64,000 nt of DNA from an uncultured Alphaproteobacteria bacterium (GCA_902595755.1 CACJRF010000004.1:61516-125515), one strand, 5' to 3'; shown: positions 43,974 to 54,110, numbered from the stretch's first letter. Notes: generated from the letters alone by a model not told the origin. Made by a program: numbers and translations.

Positions 43974-44516
43974 CTAAAACAATTCAGCTTCCATAATATC
44001 AAGCTTAGCCTCAAAATCTTTCCCAAAGGCTACAAAACCTATACTCTTAATTTCTGAAGAAGAAAAGCTAGAGGGTTGATAAAAATTAGATTTTTTGAAG
44101 TCTTTAAAATAGATCTCTACATAACTCCAGTTGTTGTCTACTGAAAACTCACCTGAATAATACTGCCACGGGAATAAAAGTGAATTTGTTCTTACATGAA
44201 CATAATAAGAACTTGGGTTCCCTCGAACTTTCAACTTAATACCTGAAAAGTTATTAGACAAGGTTTCCTTGGAAGACCTCACTTGAATGAAACCACCATT
44301 ATTTTTAGTACTAACATTACCTGATAACCTTAAAAATAAGTCTTCACCATTTATAATTTCAGCTTTTCCATCGGAGATACCACCCATTACTTTATCACTT
44401 TTATATTCCCATTTCTGAAAAAAAACAGAAGAATTTTTGATATCTTGGTCAAAAAGATTCATAGAATTTGCTAACGAACTAACCAAAAGAAAAATTGAAA
44501 AAAAAAAAAAATTCAT
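43974..44516 (-). CDS. CIA30-domain protein
   Basis: The start is the ATG at 44516 (180 residues), which gives a signal peptide (NFFFFSIFLLVSSLANS). A longer open frame to 44651 would overlap the divergent gene and lacks a credible start. The domain shows WEYKSDKVMGGISDGKAEI, LRLSGNVSTKNNGGFIQVRS, a substituted beta-sandwich with W-E-Y-K-S at strand 1, and ends EAELF. This is the galactose-binding-like CIA30 fold, named for complex I assembly factor NDUFAF1. Bacterial members are exported with unknown function. Confidence 0.82.
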   Translation of the reverse strand: MNFFFFSIFLLVSSLANSMNLFDQDIKNSSVFFQKWEYKSDKVMGGISDGKAEIINGEDLFLRLSGNVSTKNNGGFIQVRSSKETLSNNFSGIKLKVRGNPSSYYVHVRTNSLLFPWQYYSGEFSVDNNWSYVEIYFKDFKKSNFYQPSSFSSSEIKSIGFVAFGKDFEAKLDIMEAELF

Positions 44517-44611
44517 ATAATAATACCTATCATAGTTAAATGAAAAATCCAATTTCGGATTTAGCATTAAATGTAATATTTTAAAAATTAATCTTGGATT
44601 GTGAGGAAAAA

Positions 44612-45079
44612 ATGTCAGATCAAAATATTGAGAATCTTGTAGAGGATACACAACAAAAATGGGCCTCGATTGTTTTAGAGATTGGGAAAAAGTACAAAAA
44701 TAAATCTGATATAAGTGATCTAGTTTCTGATTTACTTCACAATATATACGCCTTTGATCATTGCGATATTTTATTTAAACCCACTTTAGCTAAAAAAGTA
44801 CAATTTCGATCAAAAAAAGAGGAATTTGAATCCTATTTCTTAGGACAAAATAAAGTATGTAAAGAAGATACTGGTTTCGCAATTAAAGATTGGCAATCAA
44901 TTAAATTTGAAAACTATAAAATAGTTGACTACAATGGAAGCGTTATAGCAATGGGCAACTACTTTTTTGAAGATAATGAAAAAAAATTACTTAAAGTTGA
45001 ATATACTTTTGGCTTTATAAGAGTAAATGACCAGTTAAAAATTAATTTGCACCATTCGTCTTTACCTTACAATGGATAG
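44612..45079 (+). CDS. Probable iota-class carbonic anhydrase (COG4337, SnoaL/CaMKII-AD fold)
   Basis: The start is the ATG at 44612, with GAGGAA 6 nt upstream, giving 155 residues. The protein matches the pattern I recall for the COG4337 group shown in cyanobacteria and algae to be metal-independent carbonic anhydrases: ILFKPTLAKKVQFR, a SYFLGQN region, EDTGFAIKDWQSIKFEN, AMGNYFFED, LKVEYTFGF and the C-terminal INLHHSSLPYNG, where HHSS is the iota-CA signature. There is no signal peptide, so a cytoplasmic CO2/bicarbonate role is likely. It is divergent from CIA30, followed by DUF445 41 bp later. Confidence 0.75.
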   Translation: MSDQNIENLVEDTQQKWASIVLEIGKKYKNKSDISDLVSDLLHNIYAFDHCDILFKPTLAKKVQFRSKKEEFESYFLGQNKVCKEDTGFAIKDWQSIKFENYKIVDYNGSVIAMGNYFFEDNEKKLLKVEYTFGFIRVNDQLKINLHHSSLPYNG

Positions 45080-45120
45080 ATTCAAAATTCGTATCTTTTT
45101 AAAAAGTAAGAAATAATTTA

Positions 45121-45801
45121 ATGAACAAAAGTATTGTAACAAATTTATCAGCATTAATTGTAACTATCATTGGAACCTTTTCTCCTTATTATTCAGAACA
45201 AATTCTTACAGCTGGTCTTTTTGCTCTATCAGGGTCTATAACAAATTGGTTGGCTGTTCATATGCTTTTTGAAAAAGTTCCCTTATTATATGGATCAGGA
45301 ATAATAGTAAAAAGATTTGAAGACTTTAAACTTGGTATTAAAAGTTTAATTATTGAAGAGTTTTTTAAAAAAAATTCATTTGAAAATTTTTTTAAAGATG
45401 ACCTTATTGACAAAAATAAAATTCTGGAAGAGATCAATTATGATAAGATTTTTGATAAATTTATTGAATCAATTGAAGAGTCTTCATTTGGTTCAATGTT
45501 AAAAATGGTGGGTGGAAAAAAAGCTCTGGAGCCATTAAAAGAGTCACTAATTTTAAAAATCAAAGAAATATTTAGTGATTTCATTGAAAATAACCTAGCT
45601 AAAGAAAAACATATTGATAACAAATTCCATGATAAAATAGACAAACTCATCAATATTAGGTTAGAAGAACTTAGCCCTCAAGATGTTAAAATTATAATAA
45701 AAAATATAATTCATAAGCACCTAGGCTGGCTAGTAGTTTGGGGAGGAGTATTCGGATTTACTCTAGGTTTAACTATTTCTCTGATGGGAACATTAAATTG
45801 A
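45121..45801 (+). CDS. DUF445 family membrane protein
   Basis: The 226-residue protein has two N-terminal membrane segments (about 8-25 and 28-45) around GSITNWLAVHMLFEKVPLLYGSG, the DUF445/YheB signature. A charged helical middle (about 70-195) and a C-terminal membrane segment (about 203-224) follow. Function is unknown. Its stop TGA overlaps the likely TTG start of selO (TTGA), suggesting translational coupling. Confidence 0.85.
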   Translation: MNKSIVTNLSALIVTIIGTFSPYYSEQILTAGLFALSGSITNWLAVHMLFEKVPLLYGSGIIVKRFEDFKLGIKSLIIEEFFKKNSFENFFKDDLIDKNKILEEINYDKIFDKFIESIEESSFGSMLKMVGGKKALEPLKESLILKIKEIFSDFIENNLAKEKHIDNKFHDKIDKLINIRLEELSPQDVKIIIKNIIHKHLGWLVVWGGVFGFTLGLTISLMGTLN

Positions 45802-47273
45802 AAACACCTTTTCTCGATTTTTCAAATACTTATGTAAATCTCCCAGATCATTTTTTTCAAAGAATTAAACCCCAAAAAGTTAAAAACCCTAAACTTTTAA
45901 AACTTAATTTAAATTTAGCTAAATCATTAGGTCTAAGAATTGAAGATTCATGTCATATTTCTATAGATGAAATTCTCTCTGGAAACAAATTACCTGAAGG
46001 AGCTGATCCCATTGCTATGGCCTATGCTGGTCATCAATTTGGCAATTTTGTTCCTAGTCTTGGCGATGGTCGAGCAATACTACTTGGAGAAGTTTTGACA
46101 CCTAAAAACAAAAGATTTGACGTTCAATTAAAAGGTGCAGGTATAACTAAATTTTCTAGAAGTGGAGACGGCAGGGCCCCATTAGGTCCAGTAATAAGAG
46201 AATATATTGTAAGTGAGGCTATGCATCATTTGGGAATTCCTACAACTCGCTCTCTTTCAATAATTAAAAGTGATGACTTCATACAAAGAGAAGAATCTTT
46301 TCCGTGTGGAGTGCTGAGTAGGGTTGCTTCCAGTCACATTAGAATCGGTACTTTTGAATACTTTAGTTATAGAAAAGATATAAATTCCTTAAAACTACTT
46401 GCAGATTACACGATTAACAGACACTTTCCATCAATAAAAAGAAAAAAAAATAAATACCAAAGACTTTTAATAAAGGTTCAATCCATTAACGCTGAATTGG
46501 TTGCCAAATGGATGGCAGTTGGCTTTATTCACGGAGTTATGAACACAGATAATACATCTATATCTGGCGAGACAATTGACTATGGGCCTTGTGCTTTTAT
46601 GGACTATTACGACCCAAACAAAGTCTATAGCTACATTGATCATCAGGGAAGGTATTCATATATTAACCAAGGAAAAATAATGTTTTGGAATCTTTCAAAA
46701 TTCGCTGAAAGTTTAATTCCTATCCTTGATAAAGATTCAGATATTGCAAGAAATATTGCCGTAGATGTATTAAAAAATTTTCCAAGAATATTTGAGGAGA
46801 AATGGTTAGATAAAATGAGAGAAAAATTTGGTTTTTCTTCAAAGTTTAAAGACGATTATAAAATAATAAGTGAATTTTTAAATTTAATAAAAAAAGAAGG
46901 GCTTGATTATACAAAAGCCTTCAGAAGTTTAATTTTTGATAATGATGAGGACTTTTCTTTTTCTAATTTTGATTTTAAGGATAGTATAGCTTCTAAAGAA
47001 TGGTTTAATTCCTGGAAAACCAGACTGCATAAAGAAAAAAAAGATATACAAAATATATCTAAATCCATGAAAAAAATTAATCCTATCTATATTCCCAGAA
47101 ACCATATTATAGAAAAGGTGATTAATGAATTAGTTCAAGGGAAAGGAAATAACATGTTAGAAAAGATCCTTGAATTGACTGAGAAGCCTTATACATACCA
47201 AAAAGATAGTAAATATTTTGAGCTGCCACCAAGTCCTTCAGAGGAGGTCACTAATACTTTTTGCGGTACATGA
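45798..47273 (+). CDS. selO: Protein adenylyltransferase SelO (YdiU)
   Basis: This pseudokinase-fold enzyme AMPylates protein substrates and is linked to redox stress. From TTG 45798 it has 491 residues. Conserved blocks are AYAGHQFGNFVPSLGDGRAI, QLKGAGITKFSRSGDGRAPLG, REYIVSEAMHHLGIPTTRSL and GFIHGVMNTDNTSISGETIDYGPCAFMD (metal/nucleotide site). It ends TFCGT, keeping the near-terminal Cys that corresponds to selenocysteine in animal homologues. An upstream TTG at 45738 would give an unconserved 20-residue extension. It is coupled to DUF445. Confidence 0.92.
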   Translation: MKTPFLDFSNTYVNLPDHFFQRIKPQKVKNPKLLKLNLNLAKSLGLRIEDSCHISIDEILSGNKLPEGADPIAMAYAGHQFGNFVPSLGDGRAILLGEVLTPKNKRFDVQLKGAGITKFSRSGDGRAPLGPVIREYIVSEAMHHLGIPTTRSLSIIKSDDFIQREESFPCGVLSRVASSHIRIGTFEYFSYRKDINSLKLLADYTINRHFPSIKRKKNKYQRLLIKVQSINAELVAKWMAVGFIHGVMNTDNTSISGETIDYGPCAFMDYYDPNKVYSYIDHQGRYSYINQGKIMFWNLSKFAESLIPILDKDSDIARNIAVDVLKNFPRIFEEKWLDKMREKFGFSSKFKDDYKIISEFLNLIKKEGLDYTKAFRSLIFDNDEDFSFSNFDFKDSIASKEWFNSWKTRLHKEKKDIQNISKSMKKINPIYIPRNHIIEKVINELVQGKGNNMLEKILELTEKPYTYQKDSKYFELPPSPSEEVTNTFCGT

Positions 47274-47275
47274 TT

Positions 47276-47683
47276 TTAAAGTATTGAAAGATTATGTTTT
47301 TTGGATTCCTCAAATATTTCCTCCTCAGCCTCCATCCATAATGGAATAGCTTTATCAAGAATATCTAAGCCATCTTTAGTTAGACTTACAATTCTTTTTC
47401 TAGAATCTTGACTACCCAAATTCTTAACATATTTTTTTTTCTGCAATATTTCTAACCCTCTAGTTAGTGTGGTTCTATCCATATAAAGTTCGTCAGCTAA
47501 CTTAATAAGATTCTTTTTACCACTAGTCGCAATAAAAGATAATATCGAAAACTGAGTTATTTTAAGATCTAAGGGTTGAAGTTTTCTATCATAGATTTGA
47601 GTAACTAACCGCGATGCTTTTCTTATCTTAAAGCATTTACAATTTTTAAGCTTTCTATATTTAAAAGATGCTGTTGGTTGCAT
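47276..47683 (-). CDS. MarR family transcriptional regulator
   Basis: The 135-residue protein has a winged helix: FSILSFIATSGKKNLIKLADELYMDRTTLTRGLEILQKKKYVKNLGS, then the wing SQDSRKRIVSLTKDGLDIL. The N-terminal NCKCFKIRKASRLVTQIYD has two nearby cysteines, a position that in some MarR proteins senses oxidants. Target genes are unknown; neighbours are selO (convergent, 2 bp) and the small membrane protein upstream on the same strand (36 bp). Confidence 0.85.
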   Translation of the reverse strand: MQPTASFKYRKLKNCKCFKIRKASRLVTQIYDRKLQPLDLKITQFSILSFIATSGKKNLIKLADELYMDRTTLTRGLEILQKKKYVKNLGSQDSRKRIVSLTKDGLDILDKAIPLWMEAEEEIFEESKKHNLSIL

Positions 47684-47719
47684 TTAATTCTAATATTTAA
47701 CAATACTTAATCAGTTAGT

Positions 47720-48088
47720 TCAATGAGAATCTAGATCTTTTTTCACATCCTCATGGTCTCCAGTTACAATATGATGTTTACTCTTTACGACATATCTCTC
47801 AAAAATAGGAATTAACAATAATGGAATTATTCCTCCAACTACAATTCCTATTATCATGGTTCTTAAGTGAGGGTCGAGATAACTAGCAACAAAATCAGCT
47901 ATTATGTGAGACATAGCAGCTCCTAGGATTCCGGCTATGTGACCTTTTGATAATATCTTTAAAAATCTATTTATACTAAAACCTGTATAATATCCGACCA
48001 ACATTATACTGACGTGAACAAAACCAAATACAAAGCCTCTAAGATTTCCATCTGTTTCGTTAAATAAATTGTTAATTAAATGTTCCAT
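47720..48088 (-). CDS. Small membrane protein of unknown function
   Basis: The 122-residue protein has three or four hydrophobic stretches: FVFGFVHVSIMLVGYYTGF (about 19-37), AGILGAAMSHIIADFVASYL (about 52-71) and MIIGIVVGGIIPLLLIPIF (about 78-96). A charged His/Asp-rich C-terminal tail follows (HHIVTGDHEDVKKDLDSH). I do not recognise a family. The tail and the paired SHIIAD histidine and aspartate could bind metal, but this is conjecture. It lies between tRNA-Ser and the marR gene. Confidence 0.6.
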   Translation of the reverse strand: MEHLINNLFNETDGNLRGFVFGFVHVSIMLVGYYTGFSINRFLKILSKGHIAGILGAAMSHIIADFVASYLDPHLRTMIIGIVVGGIIPLLLIPIFERYVVKSKHHIVTGDHEDVKKDLDSH

Positions 48089-48183
48089 AAGTACTTTTAA
48101 AGATAGATTATCTTCTAAGATTAATAGTAGTAATGAGTTATTTTATATACCATTTTTTTTTACAATACATCAATTAAAATAAT

Positions 48184-48272
48184 TGGCGGAGAGAGAGGGA
48201 TTCGAACCCTCGAAACAAAAAATGTTTACACGCTTTCCAAGCGTGCGCCTTCAGCCACTCGGCCACCTCTCC
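48184..48272 (-). tRNA. tRNA-Ser (anticodon GGA)
   Basis: The acceptor stem GGAGAGG pairs with CCTCTCC. A D-arm TGGCCGAGTGGCTGAAGGC, anticodon loop CTTGGAAAG (GGA), a long class II variable arm and T-arm GGTTCGAATCC are all present. The discriminator is G and CCA is encoded (48186-48184). The 5' end lies 6 nt after the lepA stop codon, so it is probably processed from the lepA transcript. Confidence 0.97.
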
Positions 48273-48278
48273 ATAAAA

Positions 48279-50078
48279 TCAATCTATAGATGTTTTCAAA
48301 ACATTTATAAAAGCAGATTGTGGTATCTCAACTTTACCAAACTGCCTCATTCTTTTTTTACCTTTTTTTTGTTTATCTAGTAATTTATTTTTTCTAGTAA
48401 CGTCTCCCCCATATAATTTAGCTGTTACATCTTTTCTAAAACTGCTTATGGTTTCTCTTGCTATTATTTTGCCCCCTATAGAGGCTTGGATAGGTATTTT
48501 AAATTGTTGTCTAGGAATAAGATCTTTCAATTTTTCACAATAAAACTTCCCTCTTAATGGAGCTTTTTCAACATGACACATAAAAGATAAAGCATCTACA
48601 GGCTCTGAATTCACTAAAACTTGTACTTTTACAAGTTTATCCTCTTTATATTCCTCAAATTCATAATCGAAACTTGCATACCCACTGGTCATAGATTTTA
48701 GACGATCATAAAAATCAAATACGACTTCTGCAAGTGGTAAAAGGTAAACTATCATTGCTCTTTTTCCAACATATGTGAGATCTTTCTGGACTCCTCTTCT
48801 ATCTGTGCAAAGCTGTATTACAGCTCCTAAATATTCATCGGGTAACAGTATTGTTGCCTTAATAACAGGCTCAAAGATTTTAGATATTTTTGAAATGTCA
48901 GGAAGTTCAGATGGGTTATGAATACTTAAAAGCTCCCCATTTGTCTTTTCAACTTTATAAACAACTGACGGTGAGGTTGTAATTAAATTCAAGTTAAACT
49001 CTCTAGTTAGTCTCTCTTGAATTATTTCAAGGTGTAGTAATCCCAGGAATCCGCATCTAAAACCTAAACCTAACGCTGCGGATGTTTCAGTCTCATAAGT
49101 AAAACTTGCATCGTTTAATGCTAATTTTTGCAAACTATCTTTTAGTAAATCGTAATCGTCTGCTTCAACCGGGTAGAGACCACAAAAAACTACAGGTATG
49201 CTGGGCTTAAAACCTTTTAGAGCAGTCTTAACAGGAAGTTTCTCATCAGTTATTGTATCGCCAACTTTACAGTCACTTACATGTTTTATTCCTGCTGTTA
49301 TAAATCCAATTTGTCCTTGAGAAAGTTTTTCAGAGTATTGGATTTTTGGTGTAAAAAAACCGCATTTTTCAACAGTGTAGCTGGCATTTGTACCTAACAT
49401 TTTTATTTTCATACCTTTTGTTAAAACACCTGATTTTATTCTAACAAGAATTATCACTCCAAGATAAGAATCATACCAACTATCAATTAGCATGCCTACT
49501 AAAGTCATCTCGTCTAAGGAATTTGGTTCTGGCAATCTTTCGACTATAGCTTCTAAAAGCTCATCAATTCCCTCACCGGTTTTTGCAGAAACAAGTATCG
49601 AGTTCTTAGTATCAATTCCTATGACATCTTCGATTTGTTTTTTTACTTTCTCTGGATCAGACGCTGGTAGATCAATTTTATTTAAAACAGGTATTATTTC
49701 ATGATCATATTCAATAGCCTGATAAACGTTAGCAAGCGTTTGTGCCTCAACACCCTGAGATGAATCTACAACTAATAAAGATCCCTCACATGACGCTAGG
49801 CATCTGCTTACCTCATACGAAAAATCAACATGTCCAGGGGTATCCATAAGATTGAAGTTATAAATTGATTGTTTTTTTGATTTATAATTTAAATAAACTG
49901 TTTGGGCCTTGATGGTTATACCACGCTCTCTTTCAATATCCATAGAATCTAGAACTTGTTCCTTCATCTCTCTTTCAGAAAGCCCTCCACACTTTTGTAT
50001 TATTCTATCTGCTAAAGTTGATTTTCCATGATCTATATGAGCTATAATCGAAAAATTTCGAATATTCTTAATTGACAT
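48279..50078 (-). CDS. lepA: Elongation factor 4 (LepA)
   Basis: This translational GTPase acts on stalled or mis-translocated ribosomes and initiation. The 599-residue protein has G1 [13 protein letters not shown] (about 13-25), [11 protein letters not shown]3 [15 protein letters not shown]4 NKIDLP, the EF-G-like domains and the LepA-specific C-terminal domain with [22 protein letters not shown]. It starts 1 bp after pheT and closes the translation cluster, with tRNA-Ser immediately downstream. Confidence 0.96.
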   Translation of the reverse strand: MSIKNIRNFSIIAHIDHGKSTLADRIIQKCGGLSEREMKEQVLDSMDIERERGITIKAQTVYLNYKSKKQSIYNFNLMDTPGHVDFSYEVSRCLASCEGSLLVVDSSQGVEAQTLANVYQAIEYDHEIIPVLNKIDLPASDPEKVKKQIEDVIGIDTKNSILVSAKTGEGIDELLEAIVERLPEPNSLDEMTLVGMLIDSWYDSYLGVIILVRIKSGVLTKGMKIKMLGTNASYTVEKCGFFTPKIQYSEKLSQGQIGFITAGIKHVSDCKVGDTITDEKLPVKTALKGFKPSIPVVFCGLYPVEADDYDLLKDSLQKLALNDASFTYETETSAALGLGFRCGFLGLLHLEIIQERLTREFNLNLITTSPSVVYKVEKTNGELLSIHNPSELPDISKISKIFEPVIKATILLPDEYLGAVIQLCTDRRGVQKDLTYVGKRAMIVYLLPLAEVVFDFYDRLKSMTSGYASFDYEFEEYKEDKLVKVQVLVNSEPVDALSFMCHVEKAPLRGKFYCEKLKDLIPRQQFKIPIQASIGGKIIARETISSFRKDVTAKLYGGDVTRKNKLLDKQKKGKKRMRQFGKVEIPQSAFINVLKTSID

Positions 50079-50079
50079 T

Positions 50080-52464
50080 CTACCTCAATTTTGCGTTAAA
50101 TTTATCTTCAACCGTTTTTATTATTTTATCACTTAAATTATTTATTTCTTTTTCACTTAAAGTTTTCTCATTGGATTGTATAACTACTTCCAAACCTATT
50201 GCTCTTTCAGAAGATCCTTGATCATAATTATCAAAAATTTTTACTCTTTTAATTAACTTTAAATCAACAGAATATATATGATCAACAATATCTCCACATG
50301 ACAGTTTTTTATCAATGTAAAAGGAGAAGTCTCTAACTGAAGATTGATATAATAACTTCAAAAATTCTTTTTTAGAATCAATTTTATTCTTGAGAAGATT
50401 GCTTAGATTAGAAAAGTTAAGTTCAAACATACATACATTATTTTTAATCCCAAACTTTTTCTTGATTAAAGGATGAACTTCTCCAAAACTTCCAACTAAC
50501 TGATTTCCGTATTCTACGATACAACTTTTACCTGGATGATAATATTTATTTTCTTCATTAGTAAATTTTATGGATCTCTCTTTAAAATCTAAAACTTTTA
50601 AAACTTCTATTAAATCTTCCTTTATATCAAAAACATCAAACTCTCTATCTTTTTCTACCCAACTTTTTTCGGTCATCATACCTGATCTCATAACTACAAT
50701 ATGATCTCTTTGTAAAATTTTTTTATCATGACTGAAAGTAGGGCCAAACTCAAAAATAGAGACAGTTTGTTTGCCTTTATTGTTATTTTTTTTTACCACA
50801 GATAATAAACCTCCTACTAAGTTAGACCTTAGAACTGATTGCTGTGAACTAATAGGGTTTTCAATTTCAATAGGATCTTTATTACCAAAAATAATTTCCC
50901 ATTCTTTATTAACGAATGACCAATTAATAATCTCATTAATATTTCTACTGACAAGTACTTCCTTAATTTTTTTTTTACTCTTTTGATTGATATTCGCTAT
51001 GTTGGTTAGTCTTTTTTTAATATTCATTGGTTCGTTCTCAATAGAGTCATACCCATATAATCTTGCAACTTCCTCAACTAAATCCTCCTTAATAGAAATA
51101 TCTTGCCTCCAGCTTGGAGGTGTAACCAGGAAGATAGAATTTTTATTTTCAATTAAACACCCTATCTTAAGTAGCTTCTCTTTAATAACTTCATTATTGA
51201 GCTTTGTTCCTAGAATTTGATTTATAAAATCTGAGGAAATTTGTATTGATCTTTCTTGTTTAATTGAGGTGTTATCATTTATAATTTCACACAACTCACC
51301 CCCGCAAAGCTCAGTAATCATTTTTGATGCTAAATTAATCCCATTCTTTGTCGATTCTGGGTCGATTCCTCGTTCAAATCTGTACCTCGCATCACTTTGA
51401 ATATTTAACTTTCGTCCGGTTGAGGAAATTGAATCTGGTAAAAAATAAGCAGACTCTATAAGAATATTTTTTGTTTTATGATCGCAACAAGAATTTTTTC
51501 CTCCAAGTATACCAGCTAAACTAATAATCTTATTTTCATCACAGATTACAATCATGTTATCATCAAGTATGTATTCTTGATCATCTAGTCCTAGAAATTT
51601 TTCACCCTTTTTTGAATGTCTAATAATAATATTACCCTCAATTTTATCTGCATCGAAGACATGTAACGGTCTGCATATGTCAAAATTTATATAGTTTGTT
51701 ACATCAACTAAACATGAGATGATCTTAATATCAGTCATCCTAAATCTTTTTAACATCCAATCTGGAGATTCTGTATTAGAAACATTTTTAACTTCTCTCA
51801 AAAAAAATTGTGGGCAATCTTTATCTTTTAATTTGTTGTCGATTTTAATTATTGACTTTCTAAAAGAATTAATGTTTTCAACTTTCAGTTCTTTTAATTT
51901 CCCTAATCCAGATGCACTTAGGTCTCTAGCAATTCCATATACACCAGCACAATCAACTCTATTAGGTGTAATAGCAATCTCAATTTCAATATCTTCATCA
52001 CTTACATAATCGGAAAAACTTTTTCCCACCTCATAAGTCTCATTTAACTCTATAATACCAGTTGACTTCTCCTCTATACCTAATTCTTCCTCTGAACATA
52101 GCATTCCATTAGATTCAATTCCTCTGATTTTACTCTTAGAAATTTTAAATTCATTTTCTTTCAGATTATATATTATCGCACCTTCTTTTGCTAAAACAGT
52201 AATCAAGCCATTTTTTACATTTTGAGCTCCACATACAATCGTATAATTATCTTTTCCATCTGAAACATCACAAATTTTTAGTTTATCTGCATTTGGATGT
52301 TTTTCTATCCTTATAACCTTACAGACTATAAACTTATCTGGATCTGTAATTGGACTTCTTATATTTTCTACCTCTAGTCCAATGCTTGTAAGCTTGTGAG
52401 ATAATTGAAGAAGTGAACAATCAAAATCTAAGTAGTCTTTTAGCCATCCAACTGTAAACTTCAT
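50080..52464 (-). CDS. pheT: Phenylalanyl-tRNA synthetase beta subunit
   Basis: The 794-residue subunit contributes tRNA binding and editing. In order: N-terminal tRNA-binding (EMAP-like) domain with [16 protein letters not shown] (about 53-68), B3/B4 editing domain, B5 domain with [11 protein letters not shown], a catalytic-like core, and the C-terminal FDX-ACB anticodon-binding domain ([12 protein letters not shown]). It follows pheS by 1 bp. Confidence 0.96.
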   Translation of the reverse strand: MKFTVGWLKDYLDFDCSLLQLSHKLTSIGLEVENIRSPITDPDKFIVCKVIRIEKHPNADKLKICDVSDGKDNYTIVCGAQNVKNGLITVLAKEGAIIYNLKENEFKISKSKIRGIESNGMLCSEEELGIEEKSTGIIELNETYEVGKSFSDYVSDEDIEIEIAITPNRVDCAGVYGIARDLSASGLGKLKELKVENINSFRKSIIKIDNKLKDKDCPQFFLREVKNVSNTESPDWMLKRFRMTDIKIISCLVDVTNYINFDICRPLHVFDADKIEGNIIIRHSKKGEKFLGLDDQEYILDDNMIVICDENKIISLAGILGGKNSCCDHKTKNILIESAYFLPDSISSTGRKLNIQSDARYRFERGIDPESTKNGINLASKMITELCGGELCEIINDNTSIKQERSIQISSDFINQILGTKLNNEVIKEKLLKIGCLIENKNSIFLVTPPSWRQDISIKEDLVEEVARLYGYDSIENEPMNIKKRLTNIANINQKSKKKIKEVLVSRNINEIINWSFVNKEWEIIFGNKDPIEIENPISSQQSVLRSNLVGGLLSVVKKNNNKGKQTVSIFEFGPTFSHDKKILQRDHIVVMRSGMMTEKSWVEKDREFDVFDIKEDLIEVLKVLDFKERSIKFTNEENKYYHPGKSCIVEYGNQLVGSFGEVHPLIKKKFGIKNNVCMFELNFSNLSNLLKNKIDSKKEFLKLLYQSSVRDFSFYIDKKLSCGDIVDHIYSVDLKLIKRVKIFDNYDQGSSERAIGLEVVIQSNEKTLSEKEINNLSDKIIKTVEDKFNAKLR

Positions 52465-52465
52465 C

Positions 52466-53539
52466 TCAACGCCAACTTAAATCTGATGTATCAAATGGAG
52501 AAAAACCATAATGTTGAAGCCAATTTATATCTCCCTCAAAAAAATCTCTTAAGTCTGGCATTCCATATTTAAGCATAGCCAGTCTTTCTATACCCATACC
52601 AAAAGCAAATCCAGTAAAATTATCATTATTTAACTTACATTGTTTAAATACGTTTGGATGAACCATACCACAACCTAAAATCTCTAACCATTTTGTACCC
52701 TTGCCAAGTATAATCTTACCAGATTTTACCTCACAATTTATATCAACCTCTGCTGATGGTTCTGTAAAAGGAAAGTATGAGGGTCTGAACCTTAATTTCA
52801 ATTCATCTTGTTTAAAAAAAGTTTTGCAAAATTCCTCAACAAACCATTTTAAATTAGAAAATTTGATATTTTTATCAACAACTAAACCTTCAACTTGATG
52901 AAACATGGGGGTATGAGTCATATCAGAATCACATCTGTAAGTTCTACCTGGGGCAAAAATTTTAATTGGCAAATTAGACTTTTGTAATGTTCTTATTTGT
53001 ACTGGTGATGTATGTGTTCTCAATACTAATTTTTCTCCATCATAATTTTTTTTTAAATAGAATGTATCATGCATTTGTCTTGCTGGATGATTTTTTGGTA
53101 TATTTAATGCTGTAAAATTATTAAAATCATTTTCCACATCTGGACCTTCTTCATATCTAAGGCCCATCTCTCCAAGTATTGAAACAATCTCATTGATGGT
53201 CTGTGTAATGGGATGAATCTTAGCCTCAGATAGTCTGTTATTTCTGATTGGTAAAGTACAGTCTATAAACTCTTTAGATAATTTAATATCCAACTGATGT
53301 GTCTCTAGTTCCTCTTTTTTTGCTTCTATTGATTCGATTATTTTTAATTTAATATTATTAAGAGCCTTACCTTGAATTTTCTTTTCTTCGATTGAAAGAT
53401 TTGAAAGGTTTTTAAGTTCTTCGGTAACTAAACCTGTCTTGCCAAGATACCTTACTCTTATATTTTCAAGATCTGTTAGTTTTTGGCAAGCTGCAACTTC
53501 ATCCAACACTGATTGAATTAGTTGATCTGAGTTACTCAT
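52466..53539 (-). CDS. pheS: Phenylalanyl-tRNA synthetase alpha subunit
   Basis: This is the class II catalytic subunit, with 357 residues. After an N-terminal coiled coil come motif 2 (LRTHTSPVQIRTLQ and FAPGRTYRCDSD), FHQVEGLVVDK, FRPSYFPFTEPSAEVD and motif 3 FGMGIERLAMLKYG. It partners PheT in a 2:2 complex. It lies 11 bp downstream of rplT. Confidence 0.97.
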   Translation of the reverse strand: MSNSDQLIQSVLDEVAACQKLTDLENIRVRYLGKTGLVTEELKNLSNLSIEEKKIQGKALNNIKLKIIESIEAKKEELETHQLDIKLSKEFIDCTLPIRNNRLSEAKIHPITQTINEIVSILGEMGLRYEEGPDVENDFNNFTALNIPKNHPARQMHDTFYLKKNYDGEKLVLRTHTSPVQIRTLQKSNLPIKIFAPGRTYRCDSDMTHTPMFHQVEGLVVDKNIKFSNLKWFVEEFCKTFFKQDELKLRFRPSYFPFTEPSAEVDINCEVKSGKIILGKGTKWLEILGCGMVHPNVFKQCKLNNDNFTGFAFGMGIERLAMLKYGMPDLRDFFEGDINWLQHYGFSPFDTSDLSWR

Positions 53540-53550
53540 ATTTTATTAAT

Positions 53551-53901
53551 TTAAGCTGCCTTGACTTTATTTACAATTTCTTTAAAAGATTCTGGCTCTA
53601 AAGCAGCAAGGTCGGCTAAAACTTTCCTATTAAAATTAAGATTAACCTTTTTTAGACCATTTATGAATGTTGAGTACTTCATACCATTTAACCTACAGCC
53701 TGCATTTATTCTTTGAATCCATAGACTTCTAAATTGTCTTTTCCTAACCTTTCTATCTCTATAGGCATATTGACCAGCCTTCTCCACAGCTTGATTTGCG
53801 ACTTTAAAAGTATTTTTTCTTCGGCCGAAGTAACCTTTTGCTCTTTTTAATATCTTTTTATGTCTAAACCTAGTAGTTGTTCCTGCTTTAACTCTTGACA
53901 T
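53551..53901 (-). CDS. rplT: 50S ribosomal protein L20
   Basis: The 116-residue, highly basic protein begins [20 protein letters not shown], with [20 protein letters not shown] and [18 protein letters not shown], all standard L20. In many bacteria L20 represses its own infC-rpmI-rplT mRNA; I could not identify the operator here. It is 5 bp downstream of rpmI. Confidence 0.97.
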   Translation of the reverse strand: MSRVKAGTTTRFRHKKILKRAKGYFGRRKNTFKVANQAVEKAGQYAYRDRKVRKRQFRSLWIQRINAGCRLNGMKYSTFINGLKKVNLNFNRKVLADLAALEPESFKEIVNKVKAA

Positions 53902-53906
53902 TTACA

Positions 53907-54110
53907 TTACCTCAACTTCATATTAATATATTTTTTTACTATTACAGAATCTGATTTTGCCATAACTGTTGGACCTTTTGCTGACCTCTTCATTTTTTTC
54001 GTTCTTTTTGTGAGGTTATGCCTTTTACCACTAGCAAACATCATTACTTTTCCAGTTGAAGTAACTTTAAACCTTTTTTTTGTTCCACTTTTTGTTTTAA
54101 TTTTAGGCAT
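53907..54110 (-). CDS. rpmI: 50S ribosomal protein L35
   Basis: The 67-residue protein begins [20 protein letters not shown] and contains [15 protein letters not shown], typical of L35 (usually 64-67 residues). It lies between infC (67 bp upstream) and rplT (5 bp downstream). Confidence 0.97.
   Translation of the reverse strand: MPKIKTKSGTKKRFKVTSTGKVMMFASGKRHNLTKRTKKMKRSAKGPTVMAKSDSVIVKKYINMKLR

Noticed and set aside
44517..44651. N-terminal extension of the CIA30 gene
   Set aside because: It overlaps the divergent carbonic-anhydrase-like gene, lacks conservation-like features and would hide the signal peptide that begins at 44516.
45738..45797. Upstream TTG start for SelO
   Set aside because: The 20 extra residues come from the DUF445 membrane helix read in another frame; TTG 45798 matches the DUF445 stop and the usual SelO N-terminus.
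48183..48380. Open frame on the + strand starting MAEREGFEPS
   Set aside because: It is antisense to tRNA-Ser and the end of lepA. This exact N-terminus is a well-known false protein created by the complement of tRNA-Ser genes.
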